Origin: Toxoplasma gondii ME49
Taxonomy: Eukaryota > Apicomplexa > Conoidasida > Eucoccidiorida > Sarcocystidae
DNA: 64,000 bases
Reading direction: 5' to 3'
Assembly (NCBI RefSeq): GCF_000006565.2
Contig: NC_031480.1
Span: 6,698,797-6,762,796 of the forward strand
The notes under the pieces are model-generated. The model was not told the origin of the DNA. It worked only from the letters and a program-made list of their open reading frames with translations, and ran no database searches. A program made the position numbers and the translations under genes. Shown in pieces: positions 57,601 through 64,000 of this stretch. Every line of letters begins with the position of its first letter. The stretch's first letter is position 1.

Positions 57601-58533
57601 AATACACATTTACAAACATGCGTATGGTGGCTTTGTACGGAGGACATTGTACCATCTTTGTCCCAGGCTATACTGGTGGTTCGGATGTGATACATCTAAA
57701 TACATGTCCATATATAGATGTGTATTATGTATGTAGATGTACATGAGTGCGTATGTCCACATAGCCATGAAGGGAGATGCGTAGAGGGCAGAGCGGAGCG
57801 TGGGTCACATTTGCCGATGTCGCAGCGAGAGAAACTGGGAGGCGGCGAAAGCAAAAAGAACGGAAAAAAGAGACTGCAGCGTTGTGGTGGGATTGTGACC
57901 TTTGCTCTTTTTTCCTGCGTGTCTTTGTCACCACGCATGCGCTGGAGCAAAGACGACTAGCTCGAGAGAGACGACAGCGGGGGATGCTTTTCGCAGAAGT
58001 GCACAGGACGAACGAAACGAAGAAAACGAAAGAATGCGCGACGCAGATAAAACAAATGCAGGAAACACACGGGGGCATTCACACACTCCCCCTCGTTTTT
58101 TCCTTTCCAGAAATTTGCCTCAGCTCTCTGCTCGGTCGACCACGCGCCCAAATTGTGACACGCTGTCCAGTGTACACGCGTTTCCCTTCAGCGTTAGAAG
58201 CCTCTGAAAACAGCACTTTCTCATCCGTTCTTCCACCTCCATTTCTTTCCATCCTTTGTCTTTTTAGTGTGCAAACTCTGCTGATTTCCCCGAGTGTCGC
58301 CGTTGTCTCCGTATCTCTGTGGCGCGTCTGGCCCGGGGATGACCCGCTGCGCTTCGCAGACTCACATCCAGGCTTACACCTTCGAAGCTCAGTGTGTGTC
58401 AACTCCATGTGGATTTTGGTAAATGTTTCCTTCTTAATAACTGGACACACTTGCTCATGCGCTTCATTGAAGAGAGCCGTTTCTCGAGGTCCGGCTCCTC
58501 TTCCATTTCCTCTTCACCGCCTCTTTGGCAAAC
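54659..58533. other. Gene-poor interval upstream of the ASH2L-like gene
   Basis: No supported gene. The left end is the promoter side of the gene starting at 54658. An AT-rich island lies at about 55955-56095. The right end, about 57700-58533, has purine-rich then pyrimidine-rich DNA that is probably the 5' leader of the next gene. A frame at 57777-58553 (+) is open, but it starts at a weak ATG and overlaps that gene's start. Confidence 0.45.
55955..56095. other. AT-rich island
   Basis: About 140 bases are far richer in A and T than the flanks, with no simple repeat pattern beyond short A and T runs. It could be an insertion of organellar origin, a regulatory or UTR element, or a local compositional fluctuation. 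I could not identify a mitochondrial gene fragment in it. Confidence 0.4.
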
Positions 58534-61500
58534 ATGGAGACCAACGGCACTGACGAGACAACCCAGACTCCACCTGAGTCGGCCTCGCCTCTTCCAAAGG
58601 CCGCAGGAGAAGAAGAGAAACTACCACGCTCTTCATCCCCCTCTCTCCCTTCATCTGTCTCGTCTTCCTCTTTTCCTTCCGCTCTATTTCCTCCCTCCTC
58701 TTTGTCTGTGACTTCGCCTCCTCACGCCCAGCAGACTTCAGTGCCTCACGCAGCTTGTGAGTCGCTAGTGGCCTCACGGAACGATGGCTTCACAAGATCC
58801 TCCTCCTGTAATCCCCTTCCCTCATCTCCCCCCTCTCCCTCCTCTCCCCTCTCTCCGCGGTCGAAGACTTCTGCTTTTCAAGCAAACTGCCAACCGCTGT
58901 CCTCTTCGTCTCGGCTCTTTCGTCACCACCCTCGTCGCATTGCTTCTCCTGCTTGTTCTCTTCAACAACTTCTAGCTGCCCCCCCTCTACCTCCTCTTCG
59001 CCTTGACCTTCTTCCTTCTTCCTCTTCTTCCTCTTCTTCCTCATCTTCCTCTTCCTCTTCTTCCTCTTCTTCCTCTTCTTCTTCGCTTCCGCGAACGCTT
59101 GTTCTGGCTTCTTCTCCCTTGCTGTGCGACCCAGCTTGCCAGCGCTCTCTGTGGAGAAATCGCTTCGACGTCGCTGCCTTTCCGCGACTTCAGGGTGGCT
59201 TCCCAGACTGCGCCAGACTGGACAGACGCGCCGCCATTTCGACGGATGTGAAGCCTCTCGGCGGCACCTCTCGCAGTCACAGGGGAGACCGAAACTCTCC
59301 CGCTGATCCTTGTCAACAGCGGAGACCATCTCACGCCTCGACAAAGCACATGCCTTCCTCGCCGCCACCTTCTTCTGCTCCTTCGGCATCTCTCTCTTCT
59401 TCCTCTTCTTCTTCGCACGAACCTGCTCCTTCTCGTTCGAGCTCGCCCGCTGCTCCACGCAATGAAAAGCGAGAGAAGCCTGGGATGTCTCCTGAACAGG
59501 AGCCGCCTGCAAGGAAGAGGGCGAGGAAGGCGAACGACCGGAGACATGTGGGGTCCGCCGCAGAAGCTACGACGCAGAACGGTGGCCCGGCGTCTGCGCT
59601 AGACAGCAGCGAAGAGCAGACAGAGTCTCCGCATGCAACCGGCGCCCACAAGCGACTCTGCTCGGAACGAACAGGGGAAAAAATCGGCCTAACGGCCTCG
59701 AGGAAGACCCGCCTTTTGGAGGACTGCCTCGTGGACTGGTTGGAGCTGCAAGGCGGCCAGCCTCAAGGCCTCGAACTCCTCGACACTTGGGCTGCAGCAG
59801 CGGCTTCATCGGCGGCGCCAGTTCGCATTCTCCTTCCTCCCCCTTATCAGGTTTCTGACAGGCGACCTCAATATTCGGTTCCCTCCCTCGCGTCACATTT
59901 GTCTTCGCAGCGACGCCTCTCTTTCTCTCCTCCAGTCCAAGCTGATCAGGCCATGTGTCTTCCCGACGGCAACTCCTGCGGCTCCCCCGCATCCACTCTG
60001 CATCCCCGTCCTCACGCGTCCAGTTCTCCCGCTGCCTGTACCCAAACTTCCACGGTAATGCCTCAGTCTCACGGGCCTTCCTCTTCTTCGTTCTCTTCCT
60101 CTCCTTCTTCTGCTTCTGCTTGTTCTTCCCCTGTTTCGTCATCCTCGTCTTCCTCGTCTTCCTCGTCTTCGTCTTCTTCATCTTCTTCATCTTCTTCATC
60201 TTCTTCTGTCATGTCTGACTCGTCCTCTTCGCTTGCTGGGTCTGGCTTTCTCCCTGCATGCAGAACGTCGGAGACGGACGCGGAGACGCTGCTGTCTCTG
60301 CTTCGGCGGCAGGTTCACCAGCGGAGTGTCACGGCGCCTTCTGCGGTGTTGAAGCAACAGCTTCAAGAAGAAGAAGCTGACCTTTGTCTGTCGCCGCCTC
60401 TGCCCCTGCTCCATCGACAGCTGTTTCGGTCTCTGGATCCGAACATAAGCTCATTTGCGTCCAGAGGGATCCCTGTCATGTCTTCAGGAGCAGGAGGCCC
60501 TTCGAGTGCGACATCCGGAATTCCGCCGCTGTTCTTCGACGCTCGCTTGAAACGCAAACTGCTGCGGTGTACGCGCAGGAGTTTCCTCGCTCCTGGAGCC
60601 TGTCGTCTGTCTACGAGCAGCGCAGACAACAAGTGGAAGATCTACAGAAACTTCCTCTTCATCAAGAGTCGCTTGTCCGGCATCGCCACAGGGGAAGTCC
60701 CCCTCGACCCCGACGGTGTCGCCGCCGAGCGAGGCGTCTCTTCTGTCTCTGCGGGCGTCGACTCGTCCCACACGAACAAGCGCATGGGCGCCGTTCAGGA
60801 TGTCCCCAGCGTTTGTCAAGCTCCAAGCAGAAGCGAGAAAAACGGAGAGGTGCAGAACCATGCCCCGGCGACTGCGGCGCCCTCGGCCTCTGCCGCCGAC
60901 TCTGGGGCCGCCTCGACTCTCCCTCTGCTCCAGTCGGCAGCGAAGCGCGTTCGGCTCTCCCAGAAGTACAGACAGGCCTCTGTGCGCCTCAGTGGGGACG
61001 GACGCTCGGCGTCCATTGGGTGGGGGTGCGGCACTGTGTTGGCGACTCACGGATGCGGAGGAGGCAGTTTCTTCTTCGAAGTGAAGATCGACCGACTTGG
61101 ACTTGTGCCCACGAACTCGAGGAAACGCGACAGACCTGACAACGCAGCCTCCTGCTGGAAGCTCCGGAAAGCCGCGCCTCAGGAGCGAGTCCGCCCCTCG
61201 AAAGTTGACCCTTCGACAGGAGACACCGCCGACGAAGCGAAGGAATCGAAGCACGAGGGGAAAAGGAAGAACAAGGGAGAGAAGAACAAGGAAGAGAAGA
61301 GCAAGGAAGAGAAGAACAAGGAAGAGAAGAACAAGGAAGAGAAGAGCAAGGGCGAGAAGAACGCGAGGGATCAGAGCGAGGGGGGGGCAGGGGTGTCGGA
61401 TGGAGAGGCCGAGCGAATGTCACGGGAGACGCAGGAGGTTCTGGAGAAGGATCTGGCCTTTCACAGAGAAAAAGAGAGGGTGAGAAGAAGAAAAGCTCGC

Positions 61501-64000
61501 AGCGAAATCCGCGTGGGATGGACGACTCGGCAGCAGCCGCCGAGCTGTCCCCTGGGGTCGACGGTACACAGCGTCGGCTTCCGCATTCTTGGAGAAGAAG
61601 GGGAGTCGGGGCTCCACGGCGGGGTCATGTGGGGTGGCGGGGAGGTAGTCTACGGCGCGCGAGCGAAAGAAGGAGATGTGATTGGCTGCTTTATTCACCT
61701 GGAGGGGCGGCGGGCCGCTCTCTGTGGAGGTGAGAGAGAGAGGGAGAAGGGAAGAGAAGGAGCATGCGCGAGTCCGAGTGAGAGACGCGGCGGCGGCGGC
61801 GACGGCGACGACGTCTACGCAGTTCGGACGCTCGCCGACATGGACAGTCTCAGCCAAGGCTTCTTTCGATACGCGAAGGCGCCGCAGCCACCCAATACGT
61901 CTGCGGCCTTCTCTGCCGACGCCGCCGACATCTGGAGCTCAGGATCGTTTGTTCAGTTCTTTGTGAACGGGAAACCCCAGGGCGTCTGCGTCTTCAACGG
62001 AGGCAGTGACTACCTGCTGCGACACGGCGAGTACTTCCCCGCGATCTCCCTCCTCAACTGGGGTGTATGTACAGCCAACTTCGGCCCCTCCTTCCTGTTC
62101 CCGCCCCAGAAGGTCCAGCGTCCTTTCCTGCCTGCGTGCCTCCTGCCAGTCCCGCGCCTGCCGCCGCTGACAGTCGACGTCTTCCCCTTCCTCGTCTGCG
62201 AGGACGCGCTCTTCCTCGACCGACATGCGAAGCTCCTGCGCCCCAAGACCCTCGCGGACCTCTTCGAAGCCACCCTGGGGTGTCCGAATGTCCGGCGAGG
62301 CGCAGACAGAGCAGAGAGGACCAAGAAGCTCTGCGAGGGAGTGGAGGAGACGCAGGGAGAAGAAGAGACAGAGGGGAGTGAGGCCCGGCTCAGCCGCGTC
62401 GTGCGCCGCCTTGCTGTCCCCGCCAAGCATCTTGCTCAACTGCATGCGGGCTGGAAGAGAAATCGTGAAGCAGAACGCCTCCTCGAGAGTCTCGGCCGCC
62501 ACGCCACACTCCACCTTCTGCACTCCTGCGCACTCTTTCTTCTGCATGCGCACCGCCTGAGTTGTGAAGACCGAAGACGCGAGGCAGAACGCGAATGCGA
62601 GAAACAGCGACGAAACAGCCAGGAAGGCAAGAAGAAGGACCTGCATGAGGAGGGCGAGAAGACGAAGAGGGAGGAGACAGCGAGCGGGGCGAGGAGACAG
62701 AGCGTAGAAGGAGAGTCGGGGACGGGTGGCAGGGAAGCCGAAGAGAAAACACCACAGAAAGAAAAAGTAGAAACATGCGGAGAGGCCAAGCGCGAGCTCG
62801 AACGGGGAGAAGAAAGAAGAGACAATGACGTTGCCGCCTTGTCCTCTTCTTCACCACAGCGAGAGGGATCGCGACCGATTCAAGCGGAGGAACACCGTGT
62901 GAGGAACCCTCGAAAACGAAGGCGGAGAAGCCGTCTCTGGTCTCGCTGGAGATTTGGAGGCGTCGAAAGCGGCGGAGACTCTTCCCAAGACTCCGAATTC
63001 GATACCTTCAGTTCTGAAGCGTCCAGCGTCTTCTCAGACGACTCCGCGGATGACCTCGAAGACGATGCACGGCTTCGCAATCCCCACACAAGTGGCGCCT
63101 CGTCTTCTTCGGGGGCTCTCCAGCAATCTTCGTCCCTGGCCTCGCCTGCCTCTCGCTGCAGCTTATGCGAGCTTGCGGCGTCGCCAACGACCCCACAGAT
63201 CTCGTTGGACGACCCCGGCGGGGCCTTGCCTTCGTTCTTCCTTCCGCGCGCCTCTTCACTGTCTCCGCTGCTCCTCGCCTTCCTGGAACGCGAAGAAAGC
63301 GGCTGGAGTCCAGTCGACGCCGCGCGACTTCTCGCCTCTGAGAAGGTCCACCAGCTGCGTTTGAAGCGGCGCGCAGCTGTGGGGTCAGGTGTCTCCGCGG
63401 AGACACCGGCCGCGTCTTCCCCGCAGGCTCCACCGCCCGCCGTAGACAAGGCAGAGAAGCGCGGCGGGCCGATGAAGAGGGGGCGAGGGCTGCGAGGCGA
63501 GAAGGGAGGCGCGCAAGGCGCAGGGGCGTTGCGGAAGCTGGAAGAGCAAAAGGCAGACCTCGCGCTGCGCCGCTTCTGGGGAGGCCGCGTGTATGCGGCT
63601 GATGAGAGAGAAACGATTCAGGTGGGGAATGTTCCTCTGGAAGTCCCCGCGTTCTGGATCACAGGTGAAGCCCAAGAGGAGTTCACAAGCGGCGATGGCG
63701 GAGAGACAAATCCCGGTCAAAGAGAGAAACTCGAGGGCCTCGAGAACCCGCAGGCTGCGACCCGAGATGGACGATCGCCTGTAAGTGCTGGCCACGCTCC
63801 CGGCTACGGTCGAGACAGAAAAAACGACGGCTCTGCGGTGTCTGTACCCCGGAAGCGGCCAGCGGCCAAAGCGCAGCGGCCGCTCGCGGGGTCGGCGTCC
63901 GGCTCCGAGCTGGACTGTCTTGGCTTTTTGCAAAGTTTTCTGGAGAGACAGCCGGAGCGCGGCGTCTGTGCGTGGCGAGAAGAAGACGAGGAAGCGCGGG
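58534..64000 (+). CDS. ASH2L: ASH2L/Bre2-like COMPASS subunit with SPRY domain, 3' end beyond the window
   Basis: One reading frame stays open for 1,822 codons from ATG 58534 (AACATGG) to the window edge with no stop. ASH2L supports histone H3 lysine-4 methylation by SET1/MLL complexes in the nucleus. The SPRY domain lies at about residues 804-1195 in pieces: RLSQKYRQASVRL, GGGSFFFEVKID, then RVGWTTRQQPP, VHSVGFRILGEEG, EGDVIGCFIHLEGR, then FVQFFVNGKPQGVCVF and EYFPAISLLNWGVCTANFGPSF. The last two match the ASH2L C-terminus closely. A Lys/Glu repeat insert of about 140 residues splits the domain. A segment near 697-720 (KWKIYRNFLFIKSRL) might be a winged-helix remnant. Poly-Ser runs fill the N-terminal half and the region after SPRY is acidic and disordered. 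Human ASH2L has 628 residues, so this form is greatly expanded. Confidence 0.85.
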   Translation, partial: METNGTDETTQTPPESASPLPKAAGEEEKLPRSSSPSLPSSVSSSSFPSALFPPSSLSVTSPPHAQQTSVPHAACESLVASRNDGFTRSSSCNPLPSSPPSPSSPLSPRSKTSAFQANCQPLSSSSRLFRHHPRRIASPACSLQQLLAAPPLPPLRLDLLPSSSSSSSSSSSSSSSSSSSSSSSLPRTLVLASSPLLCDPACQRSLWRNRFDVAAFPRLQGGFPDCARLDRRAAISTDVKPLGGTSRSHRGDRNSPADPCQQRRPSHASTKHMPSSPPPSSAPSASLSSSSSSSHEPAPSRSSSPAAPRNEKREKPGMSPEQEPPARKRARKANDRRHVGSAAEATTQNGGPASALDSSEEQTESPHATGAHKRLCSERTGEKIGLTASRKTRLLEDCLVDWLELQGGQPQGLELLDTWAAAAASSAAPVRILLPPPYQVSDRRPQYSVPSLASHLSSQRRLSFSPPVQADQAMCLPDGNSCGSPASTLHPRPHASSSPAACTQTSTVMPQSHGPSSSSFSSSPSSASACSSPVSSSSSSSSSSSSSSSSSSSSSSSSVMSDSSSSLAGSGFLPACRTSETDAETLLSLLRRQVHQRSVTAPSAVLKQQLQEEEADLCLSPPLPLLHRQLFRSLDPNISSFASRGIPVMSSGAGGPSSATSGIPPLFFDARLKRKLLRCTRRSFLAPGACRLSTSSADNKWKIYRNFLFIKSRLSGIATGEVPLDPDGVAAERGVSSVSAGVDSSHTNKRMGAVQDVPSVCQAPSRSEKNGEVQNHAPATAAPSASAADSGAASTLPLLQSAAKRVRLSQKYRQASVRLSGDGRSASIGWGCGTVLATHGCGGGSFFFEVKIDRLGLVPTNSRKRDRPDNAASCWKLRKAAPQERVRPSKVDPSTGDTADEAKESKHEGKRKNKGEKNKEEKSKEEKNKEEKNKEEKSKGEKNARDQSEGGAGVSDGEAERMSRETQEVLEKDLAFHREKERVRRRKARSEIRVGWTTRQQPPSCPLGSTVHSVGFRILGEEGESGLHGGVMWGGGEVVYGARAKEGDVIGCFIHLEGRRAALCGGEREREKGREGACASPSERRGGGGDGDDVYAVRTLADMDSLSQGFFRYAKAPQPPNTSAAFSADAADIWSSGSFVQFFVNGKPQGVCVFNGGSDYLLRHGEYFPAISLLNWGVCTANFGPSFLFPPQKVQRPFLPACLLPVPRLPPLTVDVFPFLVCEDALFLDRHAKLLRPKTLADLFEATLGCPNVRRGADRAERTKKLCEGVEETQGEEETEGSEARLSRVVRRLAVPAKHLAQLHAGWKRNREAERLLESLGRHATLHLLHSCALFLLHAHRLSCEDRRREAERECEKQRRNSQEGKKKDLHEEGEKTKREETASGARRQSVEGESGTGGREAEEKTPQKEKVETCGEAKRELERGEERRDNDVAALSSSSPQREGSRPIQAEEHRVRNPRKRRRRSRLWSRWRFGGVESGGDSSQDSEFDTFSSEASSVFSDDSADDLEDDARLRNPHTSGASSSSGALQQSSSLASPASRCSLCELAASPTTPQISLDDPGGALPSFFLPRASSLSPLLLAFLEREESGWSPVDAARLLASEKVHQLRLKRRAAVGSGVSAETPAASSPQAPPPAVDKAEKRGGPMKRGRGLRGEKGGAQGAGALRKLEEQKADLALRRFWGGRVYAADERETIQVGNVPLEVPAFWITGEAQEEFTSGDGGETNPGQREKLEGLENPQAATRDGRSPVSAGHAPGYGRDRKNDGSAVSVPRKRPAAKAQRPLAGSASGSELDCLGFLQSFLERQPERGVCAWREEDEEAR
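60105..60210 (+). repeat. Poly-serine coding run in the ASH2L-like gene
   Basis: A TCT/TCC/TCG/TCA run encodes about 35 residues that are nearly all Ser, with a similar run at about 59010-59095. These runs generate long pyrimidine-rich shadow frames that are not separate genes. Confidence 0.85.
61264..61360 (+). repeat. 15-bp coding tandem repeat (Lys/Glu/Asn) inside the split SPRY domain
   Basis: About six copies of a 15-base unit encode KNKEE or KSKEE pentapeptides at residues 911-942. It lies within the long insertion that separates the first SPRY strands from RVGWTTRQ. Confidence 0.85.

Noticed and set aside
59567..60199. Lys-rich minus-strand frame
   Set aside because: Antisense of the poly-Ser run of the ASH2L-like gene.
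60484..61254. Minus-strand frame of 256 codons opposite the ASH2L-like gene
   Set aside because: Shadow of the sense frame, which carries the SPRY motifs.
1..64000. tRNA, rRNA, CRISPR arrays, insertion sequences
   Set aside because: Looked for by eye; no cloverleaf, rRNA core, spaced direct repeats or transposase motif was found.

Overview
The window is nuclear DNA of an apicomplexan parasite of the Toxoplasma type, almost certainly Toxoplasma gondii or a very close relative. The first 610 bases (minus strand) encode the N-terminus of the characteristic T. gondii secreted apyrase-like NTPase. The next gene has the layout of a dense-granule protein. The remaining genes are intron-rich, with GT-AG introns of 0.1-2 kb, Ser/Ala- and Pro-rich low-complexity coding insertions, and many (TA)n microsatellites between exons. 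I saw no rRNA, tRNA, CRISPR array or bacterial operon. Exon structures were worked out by hand by matching splice signals, reading phase and protein-family motifs; they have not been checked against transcripts.

Layout. 1-2307: divergent pair of secretory genes, NTPase (-, cut by the window edge) and a dense-granule-like protein with 17-residue tandem repeats (+). 4485-14265: head-to-head repair pair, a RAD51-family recombinase paralogue (-, two exons) and exonuclease 1 of the XPG/FEN family (+, nine phased exons including a 21-nt microexon). 15887-21648: a mitoferrin-type mitochondrial carrier (-, six phased exons) with a huge hydrophilic insertion. 21649-29745: gene-poor. It holds a four-exon gene for a 198-residue predicted secreted protein (24864-26708, -) and some weak candidates. 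29746-42714: a SMARCAL1-like annealing helicase (+, sixteen phased exons, 1,255 residues), with two introns that appear to be GC-AG. 43893-52708: two uncharacterised minus-strand genes, one very Pro-rich and one with a single membrane segment. 53747-54658: a three-exon small gene (-) of unknown function. 58534-64000: an uninterrupted reading frame of more than 1,820 codons (+) running off the window, carrying the SPRY domain of ASH2L/Bre2, the H3K4 methyltransferase (COMPASS) subunit.

Functionally, three recombination or fork-repair proteins (RAD51 paralogue, EXO1, SMARCAL1-like) lie within 38 kb. Two secretory genes sit at the left edge, a mitochondrial iron carrier in the middle, and a chromatin factor at the right edge. 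Co-location in a eukaryotic genome does not imply co-regulation, except possibly for the head-to-head pairs, which share short upstream regions.
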